A DNA stretch of 50,907 nucleotides from a virus (IMGVR_UViG_3300033998_000441:1-50907), one strand, 5' to 3'; counted from the stretch's first letter, positions 33,827 to 41,771 are shown. The notes: generated by a model from the sequence alone, not told the origin. A program made the numbers and translations.

Positions 33827-34168
33827 TTACTCCTCCAATCTATAGTTTTTTGCCACATCGATGGCATAATGGTGATATCCGGTATCGTCCTCGTGGCCAA
33901 TATACCGACGCTCAGTCACCGTGAAGTCTGCATCTAGTAAAGCTTGTATGAGCTGCCTTTTCCGTTCTAAGTAATTAATTTTTGAGAACAGAGATATCCT
34001 AGCTTCCTGCACATCAAATCCCGGGCGATTATCCGCATGGACTTCGAAGATGTCTGAAAGAGGAACTATCACAGCATACTCATCCGGTGCTAAACCTGAA
34101 AAGACCCCGGTTTCCACGGGGAGCGATATAGCGGTTATGAGGGTATTCAGTTCTTCTAAAATATTCAT
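33827..34168 (-). CDS. Tail terminator / tail completion protein
   Basis: A 113-aa protein (MNILEELNTLITAIS...) in the position of the siphophage tail terminator, between the gp10-like neck protein and the major tail protein. The alpha/beta pattern with PDEYAVIVPLSDIFEVHADNRP and a central ARISLFSKINYLERKRQLI stretch fits the terminator family. It would cap the tail tube and join it to the head neck. The ATG overlaps the previous stop by 4 bp (ATGA). Confidence 0.8.
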   Translation of the reverse strand: MNILEELNTLITAISLPVETGVFSGLAPDEYAVIVPLSDIFEVHADNRPGFDVQEARISLFSKINYLERKRQLIQALLDADFTVTERRYIGHEDDTGYHHYAIDVAKNYRLEE

Positions 34169-34602
34169 ATCTTACTAATCTCCTCCTCTAGCTTGGCTAT
34201 CATAGCATTCATACAAGCCTTTCTAGATGTAGTTCTCGCTGGTTTAAGGAAGGGTTTTGCAGGTTGACCATGCTTTCCGTATTCAATAATACTAGCAATT
34301 TTAGCATTGCTTTCTCCATCTGAACGTGGTTCTGCAAAACCAACTTTCACATTGAAGTTGCCGCCTCTATCCTGCTTTGCACTAGAAAGACCCAATGATG
34401 ATAGCAGCTCACCACTGCTTCTTGATGGATACTTCGTATCCCTGCCGATTGCTTTACTAAGATTACCTTTGACTTTATCCAGAACCACTTCACCACCAAC
34501 TTCTAAAACCTTTGGCAGAATTACATCAGTCTGGTCAGATAACCTGGATACCTTTAAAAGAAATTCCTCTGGCATCTTGATATTTACTCTTGCTATATCC
34601 AT
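34165..34602 (-). CDS. HK97 gp10-like neck protein
   Basis: A protein of 145 aa (MDIARVNIKMPEEFLLKV...) of the HK97 gp10 family: VLEVGGEVVLDKVKGNL, then SRSSGELLSSLGL, a VKVGFAEP strand and SIIEYGKHGQPAKPFLKPA. The last motif is the best hallmark. Such proteins act in the head-tail joining region. The ATG at 34602 shares a base with the upstream stop (TGATG). It has lost its usual partner upstream, the head genes, as described for the connector. Confidence 0.87.
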   Translation of the reverse strand: MDIARVNIKMPEEFLLKVSRLSDQTDVILPKVLEVGGEVVLDKVKGNLSKAIGRDTKYPSRSSGELLSSLGLSSAKQDRGGNFNVKVGFAEPRSDGESNAKIASIIEYGKHGQPAKPFLKPARTTSRKACMNAMIAKLEEEISKI

Positions 34603-34937
34603 CACCTCACAGTTGATTCTATCTTTTCAGCTAAAACCTCAATATACATCCCACGGCTTCTTACATCCTCTACACTTAAAATTTGATATCTACCGTCATC
34701 ACAGACTATGACCATTTCTGTTGTAACCTTAAGACCAGGAATTTTCCTAAATCGAAATAGGCAAGAGGCAGTAGAAAATGAAGCCATATTTGTCCACCGC
34801 TCACTGCCGTGACGATCTTCCTTATAAGCACGTACACTAGCGAGTATGTCATCTCCCTTTATAGAAAAGCCTTCCTTATCTTTAATTGGCACGGTGCTGA
34901 TAATATCAATAAAGGTATTCATCTTTCCAAAGCTCAT
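34602..34937 (-). CDS. Phage head closure protein
   Basis: A protein of 111 aa (MSFGKMNTFIDIIST...) of the SPP1 gp16-like head closure family, which seals the packaged head before tail joining. Visible family features are the VRAYKEDRHGSERW segment and the strands LFRFRKIPGLKVTTEMVI and YQILSVEDVRSRGMYIEVLAE. The ATG at 34937 lies one base after the connector stop and is preferred over a TTG at 34961. With no capsid, it has no head to close. Confidence 0.85.
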   Translation of the reverse strand: MSFGKMNTFIDIISTVPIKDKEGFSIKGDDILASVRAYKEDRHGSERWTNMASFSTASCLFRFRKIPGLKVTTEMVIVCDDGRYQILSVEDVRSRGMYIEVLAEKIESTVR

Positions 34938-34938
34938 G

Positions 34939-35240
34939 CTATACACCCCACTCTCGGTCAAGGCGTAAAAGTAAGTTCACTGTGTTCCATACTTGTTGAC
35001 CCGCCTGTACACTATCAGCGAAGAAACCAGCCGTCGAACCATCCCTACTTTCATAGAAATGGCTCGACAGCATTATAACTGCTTGTTCTGTTGTAGGTGG
35101 CATGGTATTGGTTTCATAATAGCTTTCAGAGACGTGCTGATAACTCTGGGCATACGACAATGCTGCAGTGATTAAACTAATAAGGAGATCATCATCTTGG
35201 TCATGCGCTAGGATTAAGTTCGCCTTAACTTTAGGTAAGA
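34939..35240 (-). pseudogene. Head-tail connector (gp6-like), 5' end lost
   Basis: The frame reads ...KVKANLILAHDQDDDLLISL-ITAALSYAQSYQHV and ends DREWGV, the core of gp6-like connector proteins, which normally begin with a few residues before the KVK helix. No ATG, GTG or TTG is in frame before a stop at 35257-35259. Homology appears to begin at about 35235, inside the end of the primase frame. The first usable ATG (35160) would drop half of the helical domain. The 5' end was therefore lost by the deletion that joined this gene to the primase gene. Confidence 0.82.
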
Positions 35241-36329
35241 GATTTGTAGTGATTTTTCAAACTTCTTTCCACCAGCTCTCACATCATCCTTTGATACTCC
35301 ACTTGTTAGAAGAATATCTAAGGTTCTCTGCACTTCATCCAAAGCATCTGCAAGCTGTAAATCCAAGAATTCCTCCATTGCACCTACCGCTTGCTGTTTT
35401 GACTCCACCCAATACTCACCATTGAAACGAAGGTAGTCAGTCGCATCTGTGTAGCAAAGTTCATCTCCATATTCACGGGTTAGGACCTTTGCCTGACCGA
35501 TGTCTGAGAAGTCGGAAGGTTTCAACGATTCACAGTTAAAATCATTATTAAACTCTTCCGGGTCAACATATCCCTCCTGGTTCTGCACCTTTCTGGCAAA
35601 CTTTATAGCGCTATTCCATATCGTTGTAAGTTCCTCATCCTCCAACGGTGGATCACATTTCTTTGACTCATCAAGAAATATTTGATGTGCTTTATCCGTA
35701 GCGCCATAGCGTTTTACTACTCTTCCTGCAAAGCGGGATATGGTACTGTTTCTCTTTCCTTCTGGAATTGTAAATCTTGCTACTTCGGTACCTTCATCAT
35801 TTTGAAACACAGGTAATTCTTCATCAATGGTCAACCAACCTTCGTGCCATATCACCTCATCACAATTAGCACCATAGATGAAGCGTCCTGCATCCAAAGC
35901 ATTATTATCAAAGAATGGATAGGCTTTTTGCATCGCTATTTTAAATTCTGCATACTCATCTGCATCGTCACATGGATGGATAAGGAAGTACACATGAAAT
36001 CTTGGCCTTGCTGATTTATTAGCCTTCTGTTTCATATGATTACGACTTGGGGCAATCGCATAAGAAACATCCGGGAATAGTTCATCCAACTTTTCAAAAG
36101 TAATCCATTCATTGCTATTCTCAGAATGGTCATTGTCACAATCCATGACCAATACTACCGATTCAATAAAATTCTCTGCACTACGGTAGTTGTTCTTATA
36201 TTCCGCACAAACGTGATCGCTTCTGACAACCTCTTTTAGTTTCTCAGCACTCGTAACCTCAATGCGATTTGGGTAGTAACAGTTTTTTACATCGCTTACA
36301 CAGTTTGCTGTATAAAGTACTAGATTCAT
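35214..36329 (-). pseudogene. Phage primase-helicase, truncated: primase kept, helicase lost
   Basis: A 371-aa remnant of a phage D5/VirE-type replication protein. The N-terminal half looks like an archaeo-eukaryotic primase-polymerase domain (ESVVLVMDCDNDHS carries the acidic catalytic motif, then SRNHMK, RPRFHVYFLI, DAGRFIYGA). A PriCT-like helical segment follows (CDPPLEDEELTTIWNSA). The start of a D5_N domain is present (YLRFNGEYWVES). The frame then ends in KKFEKSLQI and a few more residues, before the SF3 helicase Walker motifs expected in full proteins of 750 or more residues. The final residues come from the connector gene read in another frame. The ATG overlaps the upstream gene by 4 bp. 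Confidence 0.82.
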
Positions 36330-36742
36330 CTGGTCACCTCCTTAAAGTCCTCCGTAAAATAACGAATTCTCATGCGTTTTCGTTTGGCTCTTAGAATTTC
36401 AGCTGCCATACCTTCCGATATCCTTCCTCCAAACACCCACAACTCTGCACATCTTCCCAGCAGTACCATGTTCATGAACATTGCCAATTCCCTCTCGGTG
36501 GCTTCATCCATAAATTGCGGAAACAACAGATGTGGGGCAATTGGTATTACTCCCATGTTTACTGCAAATCTGCTATACTCTCTGGCCTTCATTGTATTCC
36601 ATTTCTCATTTCCAGCGTAAGGAGAGCAGATATAAACAAGTGGTCTGTAATTACTCTTTCTTTCTTCACGCTCTATGCCATTGATCGCTTCAAAGGGTAC
36701 AGGGTCTTTGTAGCCTTCTGAGTTATATAAGCCAATTCCCAA
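36326..36742 (-). CDS. DUF4406-type nucleoside deoxyribosyltransferase-like protein
   Basis: A protein of 138 aa. It has the DUF4406 / nucleoside 2-deoxyribosyltransferase-like pattern: YICSPYAGNEKWNT near the N-terminus, then AREYSRFAVNMGVIPIAPHLLFPQF, and a RCAELWVFGGRISEGMAAEI stretch with the SEGM motif. It may act on nucleotides during phage replication; activity is not established. The TTG at 36742 is preferred because AGGAGGT lies 6 bases upstream; the earlier TTG at 36775 lies before that site. It is the first gene downstream of copy A of the bipartite element. Confidence 0.78.
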   Translation of the reverse strand: MGIGLYNSEGYKDPVPFEAINGIEREERKSNYRPLVYICSPYAGNEKWNTMKAREYSRFAVNMGVIPIAPHLLFPQFMDEATERELAMFMNMVLLGRCAELWVFGGRISEGMAAEILRAKRKRMRIRYFTEDFKEVTR

Positions 36743-36780
36743 GGTCTCACCTCCTTCAAAAATATTCGAGGACAAAATAT

Positions 36781-36822
36781 CCCCCTAACTTCCTAAGGAC
36801 AGAACCCTTGCTTTTGGACGGA
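36781..36822 (-). promoter_or_regulatory. Bipartite element copy A (leftward)
   Basis: On the minus strand: ATCCGTCCAA, 12 bases, TGTCCTTAGGAA, GTTAGGGGG. It is oriented towards the DUF4406-primase-tail transcription unit and ends about 40 bp before the TTG start. Copy A and copy B form an inverted pair around an A/T-rich centre, so the region acts as a symmetric divergent control site. Confidence 0.7.
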
Positions 36823-36845
36823 TAATTTAAAAACTTTTTTATTAA

Positions 36846-36888
36846 ATCCGTCCAATCTTACCTTATCTGTCCTTAGGAAGTTAGAGGG
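36846..36888 (+). promoter_or_regulatory. Bipartite element copy B (rightward)
   Basis: ATCCGTCCAA, 12 bases, TGTCCTTAGGAA, GTTAGAGGG, pointing towards the replication genes at 37.0 kb. It is the inverted partner of copy A and lies 81 bp in front of the directly repeated copy C. Confidence 0.7.
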
Positions 36889-36926
36889 ACCTGAGTCAGA
36901 AAAGATTTTCAAAAAGTTCTAAGAAA

Positions 36927-36969
36927 ATCCGTCCAAAGCTCAGACTTTTGTCCTTAGGAAATTGAGAGG
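36927..36969 (+). promoter_or_regulatory. Bipartite element copy C (rightward)
   Basis: ATCCGTCCAA, 12 bases, TGTCCTTAGGAA, ATTGAGAGG, ending about 30 bp before the ATG at 37000. A GAGG/CCTC mini-hairpin follows, as after copy D. With B this gives two tandem elements in front of the replication operon. Confidence 0.7.
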
Positions 36970-36999
36970 TAATAAACCCTCGGAAAGGCGGTGCTAATT

Positions 37000-37164
37000 A
37001 TGCAGTCTGAATCAACTGCAGGTGCAGATAGCAAGCAGGACATCGGTTTAGATGAAGAACTTGCTGATGTACTAATCGCAATTAGTGTTATTTCAAAGCG
37101 ACTTGCAAGGAAATTAACCGAGCAAGAACAATCAAATAAGGAAGGAGAAAACAAGCATGAGTAA
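37000..37164 (+). CDS. 54-aa phage hypothetical protein
   Basis: A short frame MQSESTAGADSKQDIGLDEELADV... ending in GENKHE, overlapping the next gene by 8 bp. The core (ELADVLIAISVISKRLARKLTE) is a single amphipathic helix that recurs at this position in clostridial phages. An AGGCGGTG site precedes the ATG. It is the first gene of the rightward replication operon controlled by elements B and C. The function is unknown. Confidence 0.7.
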   Translation: MQSESTAGADSKQDIGLDEELADVLIAISVISKRLARKLTEQEQSNKEGENKHE

Positions 37165-37507
37165 GATGAGCGAATTATCCGCGGAACTTGATGAGTTAAG
37201 AAGATGTGGTGAAATCTTAATTGGAATTTCAGATACTCTAAGAGAACTTTTTTCTACGTATGTAGAAGAAAAAGCTACATGTAAGCCTAAGAATCAGAAG
37301 GCTACGACAAAAGTACCACCAGAACCTGCAATGAAATCAATCTCTCTTACCGATGTCCGAGCAATCCTAGCGGAGAAGTCCCGCAATGGATACACAGCAG
37401 ATGTCAAAGCTCTACTTTTAAAATATGGAGCTGATAAACTGTCCGACATTGATCCGGCTGACTATGAAGCTTTACTCGCAGATGCGGAGGTGTTTGGAAA
37501 TGCCTAA
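37157..37507 (+). CDS. Small phage protein, helical N-terminus (rrp5-annotated family)
   Basis: A 116-aa protein with an N-terminal coiled helix (MSKMSELSAELDELRRCGE), a Lys/Pro-rich linker, and a C-terminal helical domain (TDVRAILAEKSRNGYTADVKALLLK-type repeat, ending ADKLSDIDPADYEALLADAE). Proteins of this design before DUF2800 in clostridial phages are often labelled rRNA biogenesis protein rrp5, a name with no support in function. The GAAGGAG site upstream and the 8-bp overlaps on both sides show tight coupling. It may assist the recombination or nuclease proteins that follow. Confidence 0.72.
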   Translation: MSKMSELSAELDELRRCGEILIGISDTLRELFSTYVEEKATCKPKNQKATTKVPPEPAMKSISLTDVRAILAEKSRNGYTADVKALLLKYGADKLSDIDPADYEALLADAEVFGNA

Positions 37508-38615
37508 ACATGCATTACTCTCCGCTTCATCTAGTAACCGATGGCTTCAATGTCCACCTTCAGCAAAGCTATGCGCTGAAGAGGATAATCAATATAGCCC
37601 TTATGCACAAGAGGGTACCGATGCACATAGCCTCTGTCAGTTTAAATTAGAACAGGCCCTTGGCATAAACACAAAAGACCCTATGGAGAATTTGGATTAC
37701 TACAATGGGGAGATGGAAAACTGTGCTGAAGAATATGCTTCATTCGTCATACAGCAATTGGCAGAAGCAAAGCGCTATTGTTCTGATCCTGTAATCTTAA
37801 TCGAACAGCATCTCGACTTCTCTAAATATGTAGAGAATGGATTTGGAACAGGTGACTGTGTAATCGTTGCTGATGGTATTCTTCAAGTCATCGATTACAA
37901 ACATGGGCTTGGAATACTGGTTTCGGCAGAAGAGAACCCACAGATGATGTGTTATGCTCTTGGAGCTATAGAACTCTTCGATGGTATTTACGATATCGAT
38001 ACCGTTAAGATGACCATCTTCCAACCACGAAGGGACAATATCAGCACCTATACCTTGTCAAAGGAAGAACTTATAACCTGGGGTAATGAGGTACTCTCTC
38101 CTATCGCAAAACTGGCTTATGCGGGTGAAGGTGAATTTAAAGCTGGTGACCACTGTCAGTTCTGTAAGATTAAGGCTACCTGTCGTAAACGAGCTGAATA
38201 TAACCTTGAACTAGCAAAGTATGACTTTGAGATGCCTCCTAATTTAGATGCCACAGAAATCAGTGTTATTCTCACTAAGGTAGATAACCTTGTCACCTGG
38301 GTCAATGACATAAAGGAATATGCATTACAACAAGCACTTCGTGGCACAAAGTATGATGGCTTTAAAGTTGTTGAGGGACGTTCCACCAGAAAATACACCG
38401 ATGAACAGGCAGTTGCAGATGCAGTCACATCAGCAGGTTTTGATCCATATGAAAATAAGCTCTTAGGTATTACTGCCATGACTTCCATACTTGGTAAAAA
38501 GAGATTCGAAGAAGTTCTAGGAAGCCTTGTAATGAAGGCGCCAGGTAAACCAACTCTCGTTCCGGAGAATGATAAGCGTCCGGAATTTAATACAGCACAA
38601 ATTGATTTTAAATAA
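37500..38615 (+). CDS. DUF2800 phage nuclease (PD-(D/E)XK, Cas4/RecB-like)
   Basis: A 371-aa protein with the features of a RecB/Cas4-like nuclease. It starts LSASSSNRWLQCPPSAKL, with motif GTDAHSLCQFKLE, a FGTGDCVIVADGILQVIDYKHG segment holding the D...D-x-K active-site residues, and a C-terminal cysteine cluster (DHCQFCKIKATCRKRA) for an iron-sulfur cluster. A first Cys near residue 18 could complete it. The family lies next to DUF2815 and polymerase genes in phages and probably acts as a recombination exonuclease. The ATG at 37500 overlaps the previous gene by 8 bp; a longer frame starting at 37425 is not used. Confidence 0.87.
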   Translation: MPKHALLSASSSNRWLQCPPSAKLCAEEDNQYSPYAQEGTDAHSLCQFKLEQALGINTKDPMENLDYYNGEMENCAEEYASFVIQQLAEAKRYCSDPVILIEQHLDFSKYVENGFGTGDCVIVADGILQVIDYKHGLGILVSAEENPQMMCYALGAIELFDGIYDIDTVKMTIFQPRRDNISTYTLSKEELITWGNEVLSPIAKLAYAGEGEFKAGDHCQFCKIKATCRKRAEYNLELAKYDFEMPPNLDATEISVILTKVDNLVTWVNDIKEYALQQALRGTKYDGFKVVEGRSTRKYTDEQAVADAVTSAGFDPYENKLLGITAMTSILGKKRFEEVLGSLVMKAPGKPTLVPENDKRPEFNTAQIDFK

Positions 38616-38628
38616 GGAGGACAATAAT

Positions 38629-39192
38629 ATGTCAAACGTAGCAAATCCAACGAAAGTGATTACCGGTCCACAAACAAGATGGTCATATGCAAATGTATGG
38701 GATGCAAAGTCAATCAATGGAGGTACACCGAAGTATAGCGTTAGCCTTATAATTCCAAAGTCTGATACCAAGACAGTTGCGCTAATAAAGACAGCCATTG
38801 AAGCAGCGTATAAGGAAGGTGAGTCAAAGTTAAAGGGTAATGGTAAAACAGTCCCTGCTCTTTCCGTTCTTAAAACTCCTCTTCGTGATGGCGATGTAGA
38901 AAGACCAGATGACCCAACGTATGCAAATGCATATTTCATCAATGCCAATAGTGCTACTGCACCGGGTATTGTTGATGCAAATTGCAATCCAATCCTTGAC
39001 CGTTCTGAAGTTTATTCAGGAGTATATGGCAGAGCCTCCATCAACTTATACGCCTTCAATTCAAATGGAAATCGCGGAATTGCATGCGGCCTAAATAACC
39101 TTCAGAAGATTTCAGACGGGGAACCTTTGGGTGGTAAGTCTCGTGCAGAGGATGATTTTTCTACAGATGACGATGATGATTTTCTTTCATAG
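38629..39192 (+). CDS. DUF2815 phage single-stranded DNA-binding-like protein
   Basis: A 187-aa protein (MSNVANPTKVITGPQTRWSY...) of family DUF2815, thought to be an OB-fold single-stranded DNA-binding protein. The support visible here is the conserved N-terminal block (TRWSYANVWDAKSINGG, YSVSLIIPKSD), a central strand set, and a strongly acidic tail (EDDFSTDDDDDFLS) like the partner-binding tails of SSB and gp2.5. An AAGGAGG site stands 8 bases before the ATG at 38629. It follows the nuclease gene by 13 bp, as nuclease and SSB genes often pair. Confidence 0.85.
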   Translation: MSNVANPTKVITGPQTRWSYANVWDAKSINGGTPKYSVSLIIPKSDTKTVALIKTAIEAAYKEGESKLKGNGKTVPALSVLKTPLRDGDVERPDDPTYANAYFINANSATAPGIVDANCNPILDRSEVYSGVYGRASINLYAFNSNGNRGIACGLNNLQKISDGEPLGGKSRAEDDFSTDDDDDFLS

Positions 39193-39216
39193 ATGTATAC
39201 CGTTAATCTCTGACTG

Positions 39217-39243
39217 GGGCGGTGGCAATGCTGCCGCCCTTTT
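39217..39243 (+). terminator. Hairpin between DUF2815 and the HNH gene
   Basis: GGGCGG (39217-39222) pairs with CCGCCC (39234-39239), followed by TTTT. It is a compact GC-rich stem, probably a partial terminator that lowers expression of the HNH and polymerase genes relative to DUF2815. Confidence 0.6.
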
Positions 39244-39261
39244 ACATTAAGGATGGTGAAT

Positions 39262-39789
39262 ATGATAGAAGAAATATGGAAAGACATACCTGGGTTTGAA
39301 GGAAAATATCAGGCAAGCACAATGGGACGTATTAAAAGTCTAGATCGGTTAGTTAGGGGTAAATGTCATTTCACAGGACATGATTTTTACAGAATGATTC
39401 ACGGCAGAATCTTAAAGCCAGGACGATTCTGTAAAAGTGGTCATGTTTCTGTAGTATTAGGACGTGGTGGCATTGGGAAACCAGTACATCAATTAATTGC
39501 ATTGACCTTCTTAGGTCCTTGTCCTAACGGTTGTGAAGTTCTCCACGAAAATGGTATTCCTACCGATAATCGTGTCTGCAATCTCCGATATGGTACACGT
39601 ACAGAAAATATTCTTGATGTATATAAAGATGGGGGGCGATGGAGAAAATTATCGACTGACGATGTTGAAAATATTCGTTTTGGCTTATCCTGTGGAATTA
39701 CAGGAGTTGAGCTTGCTAGTATGTATGGTGTTTCTTCATCAACAATATCTCGCATCAAATTAGGGAGGAGTTTTGGATGGCTGAAATAA
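39262..39789 (+). CDS. HNH homing endonuclease-like protein (NUMOD4-HNH-HTH)
   Basis: A 175-aa free-standing nuclease. NUMOD4 is at the start (EEIWKDIPGFEGKYQASTMG, then IKSLDR). The HNH_3 region follows (VHQLIALTFLG, CEVLHENGIPTDNRVCNLRYGT), with the His and Asn residues of the fold. A C-terminal helix-turn-helix (VELASMYGVSSSTISRIKLG) completes it. It is inserted between DUF2815 and the DNA polymerase, a favoured site for homing genes, and overlaps the polymerase start by 13 bp. The ATG at 39262 is chosen over 39253 on ribosome-binding spacing, with modest certainty. Confidence 0.87.
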   Translation: MIEEIWKDIPGFEGKYQASTMGRIKSLDRLVRGKCHFTGHDFYRMIHGRILKPGRFCKSGHVSVVLGRGGIGKPVHQLIALTFLGPCPNGCEVLHENGIPTDNRVCNLRYGTRTENILDVYKDGGRWRKLSTDDVENIRFGLSCGITGVELASMYGVSSSTISRIKLGRSFGWLK

Positions 39790-41768
39790 AATATATGAGT
39801 TGCGATATCGAAACATATTCTGATGTGGATCTAAAGAAATGCGGTATGTACAAATATGCAGAGTCACCCAACTTTGAAATACTTCTCTTTGCTTACTCCA
39901 TCAATGGTGGTGAGGTTGTCGTTATCGATCTAGCTAATGATGAGAAAGTTCCTACAGAGGTAATCATTGCTCTATCAGACAAAGAAGTTATAAAGTGGGC
40001 ATATAATGCTGCTTTTGAACGTATCTGTTTGTCCGAGTGGCTTAGAAGAAATTACCCTAAATATTTCAGTAGCTACAGCACCAGTGATGACACGGTCGGT
40101 AATTACTTAGATCCATCCTCGTGGAGATGCTCTATGGTTTGGTCGGCATATCTTGGATTTCCATTATCCCTTGAAGGTGTGGGAGCAGTGCTTGGATTGA
40201 AAGAACAGAAAATGAAAGAAGGAAAAGACCTCATCCGCTATTTTTGTGTTCCATGTAAGCCTACAAAATCAAACGGTGGTCGGACTAGAAATCTTCCTAT
40301 ACATGACAAAAATAAATGGAATACATTCATCTCCTACAACCGCAAGGATGTTGAAGTAGAAATGTCTATTCAAAAGAAGTTAGCCAATTTTCCTGTTCCA
40401 GAGTTTGTTTGGAAAGAATATCATTTAGACCAAAAGATAAATGATAGAGGAATTACTATTGATATGGACATCGTTGAACAGGCGATTATGATGGATGAGC
40501 GTTCCAAAGAAGAACTATCAGCAGAAATGAAGAAACTAACTAATCTGGATAATCCAAATTCTGTAGTACAGATGAAACAGTGGTTATCTGATAATGGTCT
40601 GGAAACCGACACTCTTGGGAAAAAAGCTATAGCTGAAATGCTTAAAGATGCTTCCGATGAACTAGCTGATGTTCTTACTCTTCGCCAACAACTTGCCAAA
40701 TCAAGTATAAAGAAATATCAAGCCATGAAAAATGCCGTATGTGTTGATAACCGGGCAAGAGGAATGTTTCAGTTTTATGGTGCCAATCGTAGTGGTCGGT
40801 GGGCAGGGTGTATCATTCAATTACAAAACCTTCCTCAAAACCATATGCCTGATTTGGAGCAAGCTCGTAGCCTTGTAAAGGGTGGTAACTATGATGCATT
40901 AGAAATGCTATATAATTCAGTGCCAGAAGTATTATCAGAACTTATTCGTACTGCTTTTGTTCCAAGAGAAGGATATAAGTTTATTGTAGTCGATTTTAGT
41001 GCAATAGAAGCTAGGGTACTCTCACATCTAGCAAAGGAGACATGGAGAAATAAAGTTTTTGCTAATAATGAAGATATTTATTGTGCAAGTGCTTCTGCCA
41101 TGTTTGGTGTTCCTGTTGAGAAACATGGTCAAAACAGTCACCTTCGCCAAAAGGGTAAAATAGCTGAACTAGCGTTAGGATATGGTGGTTCGTGTGGTGC
41201 TCTTAAATCAATGGGAGCCTTAGATATGGGTATTTTAGAAGAAGAACTACAACCTCTCGTTGATGCCTGGAGAGCTTCAAACCCTAATATCGTTCAGCTT
41301 TGGTGGGATGTTGATACCGCTGTTAAAAAGGCTATTACTCAAAGAACAGCTACTGAATGCCATGGAATCTGTTTTATTTATCAAAGTGGTATGCTCTTTA
41401 TCAAACTTCCCTCTGGTAGAAAGCTTGCTTATGTAAAACCTAAGATTGGCACAAACCGATTCGGAGGAGAAGCCGTGACCTACGAAGGCATCGGAGCAAC
41501 AAAAAAATGGGAGCGAATCGAATCATACGGTGCCAAATTTGTGGAGAATATCGTTCAAGCAATCTCCAGAGATATCCTTAGCTATGCGATGCAGACTCTC
41601 TCACATTTCCTCATTTGTGGCCACATTCATGATGAATTAATTATCGAATGTCCCATGGATGAATCTTTGAATTTTATTTGTGAACAGATGGGAAGAACTC
41701 CTCCATGGATAAAAGGTCTATTATTACGAGCAGATGGCTTTGAGACTTCGTTTTATAGGAAAGATTGA
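39777..41768 (+). CDS. Phage family A DNA polymerase
   Basis: A 663-aa DNA polymerase I-like enzyme for phage replication. The N-terminal 3'-5' exonuclease carries motif Exo I (CDIETYSD, residues 9-16) and a later YNRKDVEVE exo III-like motif. The polymerase domain has motif A (IVVDFSAIEARVLS), motif B (RQKGKIAELALGYGG) and motif C (CGHIHDELIIEC). All key residues are present and the length is normal for this phage type, so the protein looks complete. GGGAGGAG precedes the ATG, which overlaps the HNH gene. With the helicase missing from the primase gene, replication of the prophage is still probably impaired. Confidence 0.93.
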   Translation: MAEIKYMSCDIETYSDVDLKKCGMYKYAESPNFEILLFAYSINGGEVVVIDLANDEKVPTEVIIALSDKEVIKWAYNAAFERICLSEWLRRNYPKYFSSYSTSDDTVGNYLDPSSWRCSMVWSAYLGFPLSLEGVGAVLGLKEQKMKEGKDLIRYFCVPCKPTKSNGGRTRNLPIHDKNKWNTFISYNRKDVEVEMSIQKKLANFPVPEFVWKEYHLDQKINDRGITIDMDIVEQAIMMDERSKEELSAEMKKLTNLDNPNSVVQMKQWLSDNGLETDTLGKKAIAEMLKDASDELADVLTLRQQLAKSSIKKYQAMKNAVCVDNRARGMFQFYGANRSGRWAGCIIQLQNLPQNHMPDLEQARSLVKGGNYDALEMLYNSVPEVLSELIRTAFVPREGYKFIVVDFSAIEARVLSHLAKETWRNKVFANNEDIYCASASAMFGVPVEKHGQNSHLRQKGKIAELALGYGGSCGALKSMGALDMGILEEELQPLVDAWRASNPNIVQLWWDVDTAVKKAITQRTATECHGICFIYQSGMLFIKLPSGRKLAYVKPKIGTNRFGGEAVTYEGIGATKKWERIESYGAKFVENIVQAISRDILSYAMQTLSHFLICGHIHDELIIECPMDESLNFICEQMGRTPPWIKGLLLRADGFETSFYRKD

Positions 41769-41771
41769 GCT

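Noticed and set aside
36791-36801. TCCTAAGGAC as an rRNA-type homing site (I-CeuI-like)
   Set aside because: Only a few bases of the CCTAAGG core match, there is no rRNA context, and the motif recurs upstream of genes.
36781-36969. Bipartite repeats as CRISPR repeats or transposon ends
   Set aside because: Copies differ in orientation and distance, no spacers or transposase are present, and each copy precedes a gene start. Regulatory use fits better.
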